This document shows positions 1-5,806 of a stretch of 7,011 bases of DNA, piece by piece. Numbering within the stretch: the stretch's first letter is position 1; every line of letters begins with the position of its first letter. Made by a program: the position numbers and the translations under genes. The notes under the pieces are model-generated. The model was not told the origin of the DNA. It ran no database searches and saw nothing but the letters and a program-made list of their open reading frames with translations. This DNA is from Deltaproteobacteria bacterium (GTDB taxonomy: Bacteria; Desulfobacterota; Desulfobacteria; Desulfobacterales; ETH-SRB1). The stretch is taken from the NCBI GenBank assembly GCA_030262795.1, contig JAJSZO010000136.1, positions 1-7,011 of the forward strand, written 5' to 3'.

Positions 1-66
1 TTTTTTAGTAAAATTTGACTTTGTGAAGATTTTTGTCAAAATACACAATGTTTTTTGAGAGAAATT

Positions 67-221
67 ATTCAGAAAATGCAATTGGTTCCTTTTTTTAACA
101 ATACGTGCTTCGGGCCTGGGTTAAATGAGGATATATTGACAAACCTGAGCATTGGAGATATTCAAGCGGCCGTGACTATATCGGGTTAAAAGGATTGGTG
201 GCAGTAAAACCGCTGGTCTAA
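67..221 (+). pseudogene. C-terminal remnant of a Y1 (IS200-like, REP-associated) transposase
   Basis: From position 129 to the stop at 219-221 the frame reads GYIDKPEHWRYSSGRDY, then IGLKGLVAVKPLV. This matches the usual C-terminal tail of Transposase_17/Y1_Tnp (REP-associated tyrosine transposase, RAYT) proteins, in which an NNPVRAG-type segment is followed by KPEHWRYSSARDY and a short GLKG tail. Just upstream, degraded traces of the preceding segment appear in different frames: IQKM...NN at 67-102 and R-A at 111-116, with an in-frame stop (126-128) between them and the tail. The catalytic HUH and Tyr region is absent, so this is a dead fragment of a single-strand DNA transposase. A perfect REP-type palindrome lies 26 bases downstream, as expected for the RAYT/REP pairing. 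The tail call is fairly secure; the segment before 129 is inference. Confidence 0.6.
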
Positions 222-247
222 AAAAAGGCAGAGACTTGAGGCATGCA

Positions 248-268
248 TTCCCAGGCAGAGCCTGGGAA
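248..268. repeat. REP-type palindrome next to the transposase remnant
   Basis: The arms TTCCCAGGC (248-256) and GCCTGGGAA (260-268) are exact reverse complements around the 3-base loop AGA; the flanking CG and AG extend it to about 272. From memory, very similar palindromes of the form TTCCCAGGC-N3-GCCTGGGAACG are dispersed in many bacterial genomes and give recurrent spurious peptides such as VPRLCLG. Its position between a Y1 transposase tail and a broken gene fits a repetitive extragenic palindrome mobilised by a RAYT. It is not followed by a T-run, so a terminator role is unlikely. Confidence 0.75.
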
Positions 269-276
269 CGAGGGCA

Positions 277-645
277 ACTAAAAAGCAAATGCTTGAGACG
301 GCAAGAACTATGGCGGGCATGGGAATAGATGGTATCAAACTGCATCTTCTCTATGTTGTTAAAGGAACCAGGGTTGAAAAACGTTATAATGCCGGAGATT
401 ACAAATGCCTTGAACAGCAGGAATATGTAAATCTTGTGTGTGATTTTTTAGAACTGATACCTGAAAATATGGTAATTCAGCGTCTTACAGGGGATCCACA
501 TTATAAAGAACTGGCGGCGCCAGCATGGTCACTGAATAAAATGGAAACAAAAGATACTCTGGAGAAAAGAGATTCATGGCAGAGGAAATTTAATCAGGGG
601 TCAGGGATTAGGGGGGCTATCTATAATGACTATCAAAAATTCTGA
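277..645 (+). pseudogene. C-terminal fragment of a TIGR01212/YhcC-type radical SAM protein
   Basis: Recognisable homology begins at about TKKQMLETA (277 onward). It continues through GIDGIKLHLLYVVKGT, YKCLEQQEYVNLVCDFLEL, MVIQRLTGDPH and APAWSLNK, the conserved C-terminal third of TIGR01212/YhcC radical SAM proteins. Family members are about 300-320 residues; only about 120 remain here. The N-terminal part with the CxxxCxxC motif that binds the 4Fe-4S cluster and S-adenosylmethionine is missing. Upstream in this frame come REP and transposase-derived bases and a stop at 205-207. The first ATG (289) has no Shine-Dalgarno sequence. Near the end, METKDTLEKRDSW appears a few residues shorter than I would expect, and a non-conserved tail follows, both suggesting decay. 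It overlaps the next gene by 20 bases. The missing half may lie upstream of the window beyond the inserted element. Not expected to be functional. Confidence 0.8.
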
Positions 646-1414
646 ACTTTCTGTGACTATACTCGGTTCAGGCACATGTGTTCCATCTCTCAGAAGGAGT
701 TCGTGTTCTGCATTAATTGAAACAGGCGGGAAAAAGCTTGTTTTTGATTTAGGCCCCGGCACAATGAGGAGACTTCTTGAAGTTGATACTAAAATTTTTG
801 ATATTTCATTTATTTTTTTCAGCCATTTCCATCCGGATCATACTGGAGAATTGGCCACATTTTTATTTGCCACTAAATATCCTGATAAAGAACAAAGGCA
901 AGAACCTGTCACAATTATAGCCGGCAGGGGATTTTCAGAGCTTTATAACAAGCTGAAAATGGTATATGGCAACTGGGTTGAACTTGAGCCGGGTTTGATG
1001 AGTATTGTTGAACTTGATAATAAAAATTATGACCTGATAAAATTTGATGATTTTACTATTGAATCAATTCCGGTTGAACATAACGATGAGAGTCTGGCGT
1101 ACAGGATGACGAGCCGGAACGGAATATCAGTCGTATATTCAGGTGATACGGATTTCAGTAATAACCTTGTTACTTTGGCAAAAGAAGCTGATTTGTTGAT
1201 CTGTGAATCAGCCCTTCCGGATGAATTAAAGGTGAATGGCCATTTAACACCGTCTCTTGCAGGTAAAATAGCAACAATGGCAAATGTTCGAAAATTATTA
1301 CTTACACATTTTTATCCTGAATGCGATGAAGTAGATATTGAAAAAGAATGTCGTAAAACTTATAGTGGTGAACTTATACTTGCAGAAGATCTTATGACAG
1401 TTGATTTTGGGTAA
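626..1414 (+). CDS. MBL-fold metal-dependent hydrolase (RNase Z/arylsulfatase-like)
   Basis: A 262-residue cytosolic metallo-beta-lactamase-fold protein with no signal peptide. It opens with the beta-strand motif VTILGSGTCVPS (10-21). The two-metal site is complete: SHFHPDH supplies H67, H69, D71 and H72; H152 lies in VEHND, D174 in YSGDTD and H228 in LTHFYP. CESAL (193-197) and GHLTP (205-209, H206) are the usual downstream elements of the RNase Z-like subfamily. The long exosite arm of true tRNA 3' endonucleases is not obvious, so a generic phosphodiesterase or hydrolase is safer than rnz; the natural substrate is unknown. The ATG at 626 is preceded by a G-rich AGGGGGG at 610-616, 9 bases away. 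It sits inside the last 20 bases of the radical SAM remnant and 49 bases before the precorrin-2 dehydrogenase ATG, so co-transcription is likely. The fold is certain; the exact function is not. Confidence 0.88.
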   Translation: MTIKNSELSVTILGSGTCVPSLRRSSCSALIETGGKKLVFDLGPGTMRRLLEVDTKIFDISFIFFSHFHPDHTGELATFLFATKYPDKEQRQEPVTIIAGRGFSELYNKLKMVYGNWVELEPGLMSIVELDNKNYDLIKFDDFTIESIPVEHNDESLAYRMTSRNGISVVYSGDTDFSNNLVTLAKEADLLICESALPDELKVNGHLTPSLAGKIATMANVRKLLLTHFYPECDEVDIEKECRKTYSGELILAEDLMTVDFG

Positions 1415-1463
1415 GGATAAGGATTCATTCGGGAAACTTTTATTAGGAACGTGGTATTTATAT

Positions 1464-2129
1464 ATGAGATATTATCCGGTTAATCTTGACATACAAAATC
1501 GTAAATGTTTAGTGGTCGGTGGCGGTTCCGTAAGCACAAGGAAGGTTATGACGCTTCTGGAATGTGGTGCAATTATTACAGTTGTAAGTCCTGATGTTTC
1601 TGAAGAGCTGCTTGAGCTTGCAGAAAAAAAGATGATAGAGTTGAAGAAAAGGCATTATGAGGCCTCTGATATTAATGGCATATTTCTTGTTGTCGGAGCT
1701 ACTGATAACGAGGAATTAAACTGGCAAATAAATAAGGATGCGGAACGTCAATATAAATTGTGCAATATAGCTGACCGACCCGAGGCCTGCAATTTTATTC
1801 TTCCTTCTATTGTAAACAGAGGTAATCTTGTAATTGCTATTTCCACTTCAGGTAAAAGTCCTGCTTTTGCAAAAAAAATGCGTCAAGACCTTGAAAAACA
1901 ATTCGGAGAGGAATATGACGAGTTTTTACAATTAATGGGAGCTATACGCAAAAAGGCGTTAAGCGAAAAACACGAACCGGAAGCGCATAAGCACCTTTTT
2001 GAACAGCTTATAAATAGAGGACTTGTTGATATGGTCAGGAACCATGATGAGGAAAGAATAAATTCTCTCCTTCTTGAGATTTTTGGCAAAGGATACAGGT
2101 TCGCAAAATTGATAAAGGCAGACAATTAA
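1464..2129 (+). CDS. Precorrin-2 dehydrogenase / sirohydrochlorin synthase (CysG N-domain type)
   Basis: A 221-residue enzyme that oxidises precorrin-2 to sirohydrochlorin with NAD+, and in some homologues also inserts iron to give siroheme. It feeds siroheme for sulfite reductases and, in sulfate reducers, the siroheme-dependent heme route. After MRYYPVNLDIQNRKCLVVGG comes the Rossmann dinucleotide signature GGGSVSTRK (19-27; family form GGGxVAxRK). Next are VVGATDN (76-82) and CNIADRPEACNFILPS (100-115), where D104 aligns with the catalytic Asp of CysG/Met8p, then AISTSGKSPAFAKKMR (125-140). No methyltransferase (CysG C-terminal) domain is fused. I chose the ATG at 1464 because family homology starts at once with the MRYYP-type N terminus. 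A TTG at 1401 would add 21 non-conserved residues and overlap the upstream gene. An AGGAA sits rather far away (1445-1449). Confidence 0.9.
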   Translation: MRYYPVNLDIQNRKCLVVGGGSVSTRKVMTLLECGAIITVVSPDVSEELLELAEKKMIELKKRHYEASDINGIFLVVGATDNEELNWQINKDAERQYKLCNIADRPEACNFILPSIVNRGNLVIAISTSGKSPAFAKKMRQDLEKQFGEEYDEFLQLMGAIRKKALSEKHEPEAHKHLFEQLINRGLVDMVRNHDEERINSLLLEIFGKGYRFAKLIKADN

Positions 2130-2136
2130 AGTAATC

Positions 2137-2160
2137 GTTTACGGTTCACAGTTTACGGTT
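2137..2160. repeat. Short direct repeat GTTTACGGTT
   Basis: The 10-mer GTTTACGGTT occurs at 2137-2146 and again at 2151-2160, a 14-base period, directly after the precorrin-2 dehydrogenase stop. The rest of the 127-base gap (2130-2256) is AT-rich, with a run of Ts at 2204-2211 and a loosely repeated AACCTAAAAACTAAAACCTAA motif. I see no gene there and no convincing promoter. The repeat could be a small dispersed intergenic element or a paired binding site; the sequence alone does not decide. Confidence 0.5.
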
Positions 2161-2256
2161 TTGCAATTCTGCTTAGAAATTTTCAACTTGCTGAGATTGC
2201 TTTCTTTTTTTAACCTAAAAACTAAAACCTAATTAAATTGGCTCAAGGTGTAGTTA

Positions 2257-3078
2257 ATGGAGTTTGTGATTATAGTTACCATTTTTTTTTACTTGATGAG
2301 TACGGCGGGATACTTTGCTTATCTTTTCTTGCAGAAAAACTATTTGAATAGAGTCGGATACTTCTTGCTGATAGCTGGTTTTTTGTGTAATTCAGCGGCT
2401 ATTTTTTATGGTTTTTTAAAATCCGGGCATATCCCTGTTCATAATCTTCACGAAACCCTTGTTATCGTCGGATGGTCGATAGCCGGTGTTTTTATAATAT
2501 TTCAATATAAGTTTAACCTTAGAATTCTGGGCATATATGCTGCGCCTCTTGCAACCATTGTTATGGTTTTTGCTTCTCAGGTGTCTTCCGAACCTGCTCA
2601 GATTAAAAATATTGTTAATAATTGTTGGCTTATTTTTCATATAATTTCAATATTTATCGGTGAGGCATTTTTTATACTGGCTGGAGGACTTGGTTTTATG
2701 TATCTCGCTCAGGAACACGCTATTAAGGCCAAAAAGCACGGTTTTTTTTTCAGACGTCTCCCTTCACTGGAATTGCTTGATACTGCGGGATATACCTGCA
2801 TAGTTGTGGGCTTTACCATGTTAACTATAGGGCTCGCAACAGGTCTGGTTTATGCTAAAATGGTTTGGGGGAAGTTCTGGGGCTGGGATCCAAAAGAGGT
2901 CTGGTCCTGCATAACATGGCTTTTGTATGCTGCTTTACTCCATGAGCGCCTTACTGCAGGCTGGCGCGGAAGGAAAGCAGCGATTATGGCTATTATCGGG
3001 TTGGCTGTACTCTTGTTTACTTTTTTTGGTGTTAATTTTTTTTTAAAGGGACATCATGGAGAATTTACAAGATTGTAA
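2257..3078 (+). CDS. ccsA: Cytochrome c biogenesis protein, CcsA/ResC (System II) family
   Basis: A 273-residue polytopic inner-membrane protein with about eight hydrophobic segments (roughly 3-25, 33-53, 68-85, 88-108, 125-150, 178-200, 216-230, 241-264). The diagnostic tryptophan-rich heme-handling motif is WGKFWGWDPKEVW (204-216). It is followed by the conserved ALLHERLTAGWRGRKAA (226-242). Candidate heme-ligand histidines are H128 in WLIFHI, H229 in LLHER, and H266/H267 near the C terminus, where many relatives have GLHSYG. With a ResB/Ccs1 partner, not seen here, the family delivers heme across the membrane to apocytochromes c. AAGGTG at 2245-2250 lies 6 bases before the ATG. Its place just upstream of hemA is a recurrent arrangement; HemX-like membrane proteins of similar size occupy it in other bacteria, but the WWD-type motif favours the CcsA role. 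The gene contains three T9 tracts. Confidence 0.9.
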   Translation: MEFVIIVTIFFYLMSTAGYFAYLFLQKNYLNRVGYFLLIAGFLCNSAAIFYGFLKSGHIPVHNLHETLVIVGWSIAGVFIIFQYKFNLRILGIYAAPLATIVMVFASQVSSEPAQIKNIVNNCWLIFHIISIFIGEAFFILAGGLGFMYLAQEHAIKAKKHGFFFRRLPSLELLDTAGYTCIVVGFTMLTIGLATGLVYAKMVWGKFWGWDPKEVWSCITWLLYAALLHERLTAGWRGRKAAIMAIIGLAVLLFTFFGVNFFLKGHHGEFTRL

Positions 3079-3091
3079 ACTTTAGAGCCTT

Positions 3092-3112
3092 ACCTGAATA
3101 TTTCAATCAGGT
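3092..3112 (+). terminator. Weak hairpin after ccsA, possible terminator
   Basis: ACCTGA (3092-3097) and TCAGGT (3107-3112) form a 6-bp stem with a 9-base loop, 13 bases after the ccsA stop. What follows is AT-rich (gcatatattctttt) but has no clean U-tract. It could weakly terminate or protect the 3' end of the upstream transcript. The stem is short, so confidence is low. Confidence 0.3.
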
Positions 3113-3149
3113 GCATATATTCTTTTCTCCCAAACGGATCATATTTTTA

Positions 3150-3231
3150 GACAGGATAACAGGATAAAATTTTTACACTAATCCACAAAAGACCAGATGA
3201 TTTTAATCCTGAATATCCTGTTAATCCTGTC
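3150..3231. repeat. Inverted repeat built from ATCCTG/CAGGAT units upstream of hemA
   Basis: The left arm GACAGGATAACAGGAT (3150-3165) and right arm ATCCTGTTAATCCTGTC (3215-3231) are reverse complements except for one extra base. About 49 bases lie between them. The right side is itself periodic: ATCCTG occurs at 3206-3211, 3215-3220 and 3224-3229, exactly 9 bases apart. The left side has CAGGATAA twice at an 8-base period. Similar 'ATCCTGTTAATCCTGTC' strings are, from memory, dispersed in deltaproteobacterial and other genomes. It occupies most of the 197-base gap between ccsA and hemA and ends 44 bases before the hemA ATG. Confidence 0.7.
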
Positions 3232-3275
3232 AAAATGTTTTTTCAAACAACTAAATTATTACGTTAATTAAAAAA

Positions 3276-4544
3276 ATGTTCGATATAGTTTTATTAGGAT
3301 TAAATCATAAAACAGCACCGGTAGCATTAAGGGAGCTTCTCGCTTTTTCAAAAGAGGAAGCTGTAACTGTTCTGCAGAATTTGCAAAAGTGTCCGGATAT
3401 GAACGAAGTAATGCTCATTTCAACCTGTAATCGTGTTGAGGTGTTGCTGACTACTTCAAACACTATCAACGCTGTTAATTCCGTAAAAACTTATATTTCC
3501 GAATTTAAAAAAATACCGATATCTCAATTTGAATCTGCTCTTTATGTGCATGATGGCGAGGAGGCTGTACGCCATATTTTCAGGGTTGCATCAAGTCTTG
3601 ATTCAATGATGATTGGAGAGCCGCAGATTCTTGGACAGATTAAAGATGCATACCTGACAGCAATTCTGAAAAAGACATCCGGTGTTATTTTGAACAGGTT
3701 ATTGCATAAAACCTTTTTTGTGGCAAAACGTGTTAGAACTGAGACAGGTATCGGGGATCATGCTGTATCAATAAGCTATGCTGCAATTGAGCTTGCGCGG
3801 AAAATATTCGGCGATCTTGAAGGGAAAAAAGTGCTCCTTGTTGGTGCCGGCGAAATGGCCGAACTTGCAGTGGAACATCTTATCAGAAACAGGGTCGGAG
3901 AAGTTTTTGTTGCAAACAGAACGTTTGAAAGAGGCGTTGAACTATCAAATAGATTCAAAGGCAAAGCTATACGTATTGAAGAAATCCCGGATTGTTTAAA
4001 GGTCGTGGATATAATAATCAGCTCGACGGGTTCACCCAATTTTGTTATTGTGCGTGATCAGGTTAAAGGGGTGATGCGCAGCAGGCGAAACAGACCCATT
4101 TTTTTTATAGATATAGCAGTTCCCCGTGATATTGATCCTGATATAAACCGGCTTAACAATTCATATGTTTATGACATAGATGATTTAAAAGGAGTTATTG
4201 AGGAAAATATAAAGGACAGAAATAAAGAATCCATCAAAGGTGAGAGGATCGTTGACGAGGCTGTAATTAGCTTTCGGCAGTGGTATGAGAGCCTTGGAGC
4301 GGTTCCTACAATAGTTGCCTTGAGAAACAAAATAGATACCATTGCGAGAACTGAGGTTGATAAGACTTTGCAGTCCTTAAATCACCTTGCAGATAATGAC
4401 CGCCAGGCAATTTACAGGATGACAAATTCACTTATAAATAAAATTATGCATGATCCGACTCTTTTTTTAAAAAACAATGGATGTCATGGAGACAGAGTTA
4501 CTTATATTGATTTAACCCGGAAACTTTTTAAACTTGATGACTGA
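3276..4544 (+). CDS. hemA: Glutamyl-tRNA reductase
   Basis: A 422-residue NADPH-dependent enzyme that reduces glutamyl-tRNA(Glu) to glutamate-1-semialdehyde, the committed first step of C5-pathway tetrapyrrole synthesis, in the cytosol. The N-terminal catalytic domain has LGLNHKTAPVALRE (7-20) and STCNRVEVL (49-57) with the thioester-forming nucleophile C51. Then comes the family signature MIGEPQILGQIKDAY (112-126). The NADPH-binding domain shows VLLVGAGEMAELA (186-198) and FVANRT (211-216), followed by FIDIAVPRDIDP (277-288). The C-terminal helical dimerisation region includes RQWYESLGAVPTIVALR (334-350). Length is normal for the family. The ATG at 3276 begins exactly at the conserved N terminus, but only an A-rich stretch precedes it and no Shine-Dalgarno sequence is visible. 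It stands next to a precorrin-2 dehydrogenase and ccsA, consistent with a heme/siroheme supply cluster, and 18 bases before fabD. Confidence 0.97.
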   Translation: MFDIVLLGLNHKTAPVALRELLAFSKEEAVTVLQNLQKCPDMNEVMLISTCNRVEVLLTTSNTINAVNSVKTYISEFKKIPISQFESALYVHDGEEAVRHIFRVASSLDSMMIGEPQILGQIKDAYLTAILKKTSGVILNRLLHKTFFVAKRVRTETGIGDHAVSISYAAIELARKIFGDLEGKKVLLVGAGEMAELAVEHLIRNRVGEVFVANRTFERGVELSNRFKGKAIRIEEIPDCLKVVDIIISSTGSPNFVIVRDQVKGVMRSRRNRPIFFIDIAVPRDIDPDINRLNNSYVYDIDDLKGVIEENIKDRNKESIKGERIVDEAVISFRQWYESLGAVPTIVALRNKIDTIARTEVDKTLQSLNHLADNDRQAIYRMTNSLINKIMHDPTLFLKNNGCHGDRVTYIDLTRKLFKLDD

Positions 4545-4550
4545 TATGTT

Positions 4551-4556
4551 AGGAGG
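4551..4556 (+). promoter_or_regulatory. Strong Shine-Dalgarno deciding the TTG start of fabD
   Basis: A perfect AGGAGG sits 6 bases before TTG at 4563, in the 18-base gap after the hemA stop. The TTG opens directly into the conserved MKKTAFFFPGQGSQ terminus, so this site fixes a non-ATG start. Confidence 0.9.
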
Positions 4557-4562
4557 ATTAAT

Positions 4563-5498
4563 TTGAAGAAAACAGCATTTTTTTTCCCGGGACAGGGTTC
4601 ACAGTCAATTGGTATGGGCCTTGATTTTTATCAGGAATTTGACTTTGCAAGAGAACTATTTGATATGGCAGAGGAAATTACCAAAATAAACTTATCAAAG
4701 CTATGCTTTAAAGGCCCCATGGAAGATCTTACTATGACAGTTAATCTTCAGCCCGCAGTAACTGCTGTAAATCTTGTATGTCTTGCAGCTATAGAAAAAG
4801 AAGGCATGGCTGCGGATATTTCAGCAGGACACAGCCTTGGCGAATACAGCGCATTAAGTGCATCAGGAGTTATTTCAAAAGAGGATACATTAAGGCTTGT
4901 ATTTAAAAGAGGCGAGTTGATGCACAGGGAATCGACAAAGCATGAAGGTGCTATGCATGCAATTATCGGACTTGCTATTGATAAAGTTCAAAAATTTGTT
5001 GATGAAGTTCAAGGTGAAGGAGTTGTATCAGTTGCAAATCACAATACCGAACATCAGATCGTTATAACCGGTACTCCGGAGCAGGTTGAAAAAGTTTCGT
5101 CACTTGCGGTCTTGCAGAAGGCGAGAGCAGTGCCTTTAAAAGTCAGCGGAGCATGGCATAGTGAACTTATAAAAGGGGCAGTAGATGAGTTCAGGACTTT
5201 TCTTGATACTGTTTTTTTTAACACACCGCAAAGAACAATTATCCATAATATTACTGCCGATTTTGAAAAAAATCCTGACGAAATTAAGAGTATTATGGCA
5301 AGGCAGTTATGCAGTCCTGTCAGATGGTATGACTCAATGCTGAAACTGATTAATGAAAAAGTGGAAATATTTGTTGAGATCGGTCCGGGAAGGGTGCTTA
5401 CAGGTTTATTAAAAAAGATTTTTCCTGAGGATTATCCCTGCCGTATTTATAATATCAACAGCTTAAAAAATATGGAAAAATTTCTTAAAGAAGTTTAG
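4563..5498 (+). CDS. fabD: Malonyl-CoA:acyl carrier protein transacylase
   Basis: A 311-residue cytosolic enzyme that moves malonyl from coenzyme A to acyl carrier protein, supplying the extender unit for type II fatty-acid synthesis. The N-terminal oxyanion-hole motif FPGQGSQ spans 8-14 (Q11). The nucleophile elbow is GHSLGEYSAL (89-98) with S91 next to H90. R116 in VFKRGELM is the malonate carboxylate anchor. SVANHNTEHQIVITG (156-170) is the conserved substrate-pocket strand, and the catalytic histidine is H199 in VSGAWHSEL, where many relatives have a PFHS-type sequence. The C-terminal EIGPGRVLTGLLKK is typical. Length is normal. Translation starts at TTG with an ideal ribosome binding site. 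No fabH, fabG or acpP is adjacent: in this window fabD travels with hemA instead. An 8-T run lies just after the start (FFF codons). Confidence 0.96.
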   Translation: MKKTAFFFPGQGSQSIGMGLDFYQEFDFARELFDMAEEITKINLSKLCFKGPMEDLTMTVNLQPAVTAVNLVCLAAIEKEGMAADISAGHSLGEYSALSASGVISKEDTLRLVFKRGELMHRESTKHEGAMHAIIGLAIDKVQKFVDEVQGEGVVSVANHNTEHQIVITGTPEQVEKVSSLAVLQKARAVPLKVSGAWHSELIKGAVDEFRTFLDTVFFNTPQRTIIHNITADFEKNPDEIKSIMARQLCSPVRWYDSMLKLINEKVEIFVEIGPGRVLTGLLKKIFPEDYPCRIYNINSLKNMEKFLKEV

Positions 5499-5525
5499 GG
5501 TTAGGTAAAAAATAACTTGATAGAA

Positions 5526-5649
5526 TTTGCGCCCAAATTTGCCGTAGATTTGATTGATCTTTATTCGCAAAACCGCAGGAATAGCGAGCTATTTCGAGGA
5601 CTTTTGCGGATAAAGATCAATTAAAGATATGGTGAAGTTGGGATGCAAA
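5526..5649. repeat. Very long imperfect hairpin (about 124 nt), palindromic element or structured RNA
   Basis: The core arms 5554-5572 and 5602-5620 (19 bp, TTGATCTTTAT... pairing with ...ATAAAGATCAA) match except at one position, which is a G.U pair in RNA. An inner stem AATAGC/GCTATT (5580-5585 with 5588-5593) caps it. Outer arms continue from TTTGC at 5526 and CCCAA at 5532-5536 to TTGGG at 5638-5642 and GCAAA at 5645-5649, with a few bulges. Most outer differences (T/C or G/A between arms) still allow G.U pairing. The element starts 27 bases after the fabD stop. There is no T-run directly after it, so a simple intrinsic terminator is not the best reading. It could be a dispersed palindromic element (MITE/REP-like), a processing or stability structure, or a small RNA. 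A possible ATG-initiated reading frame at 5629-5826 overlaps it but looks spurious. Confidence 0.75.
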
Positions 5650-5722
5650 AATGTCAAATTATTTTTTATCGAACCCTTAAGGAACGGGGAGGAAATAGTT
5701 TTCGATTTATTAAATTTTCAAC

Positions 5723-5751
5723 TTTACTTTACTTTAAATTTTAATTATGAT
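5723..5751 (+). promoter_or_regulatory. Candidate sigma-70 promoter for dksA
   Basis: TTTACT (5723-5728) and TATGAT (5746-5751) are separated by 17 bases and match the -35 and -10 consensus at 4 and 5 of 6 positions. The stretch is very AT-rich, which raises the chance of a spurious match. It would give a 5' leader of about 50 bases before the dksA ATG. The sequence between the long hairpin and dksA (5650-5806) holds nothing else I can support. Confidence 0.4.
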
Positions 5752-5806
5752 AATTTTATCTTTTTTGGATTTTTTAAAAGCAATTTTAAATTTTCAAAGG
5801 ATTATC

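Noticed and set aside
2..58. Open stretch FLVKFDFVKIFVKIHNVF at the left edge
   Set aside because: Too short and AT-biased, with no recognisable motif, to call it the end of a gene. Nothing else is supportable in positions 1-66.
121..345. Minus-strand open frame of 74 residues across the REP palindrome
   Set aside because: It spans the repeat, the transposase tail and the radical SAM fragment in antisense. Its CPRSQALPG stretch is the typical spurious translation of this palindrome.
1883..2125. Minus-strand open frame inside the precorrin-2 dehydrogenase gene
   Set aside because: Antisense shadow of a well-supported gene, Ser/Leu-rich with no recognisable domain.
3150..3231. CRISPR-like array
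   Set aside because: The repeat units are only 6-9 bases, arranged as inverted arms without spacers of regular length, and no cas genes are present.
3776..4039. Open frames on both strands inside hemA
   Set aside because: Low-complexity shadows of the NADPH-binding region of hemA, with no ribosome binding site or family resemblance.
5499..5806. Riboswitch or intrinsic terminator in the fabD-dksA gap
   Set aside because: The long hairpin lacks a following U-tract and matches no riboswitch consensus I recognise, so it is listed as an unexplained palindromic element.
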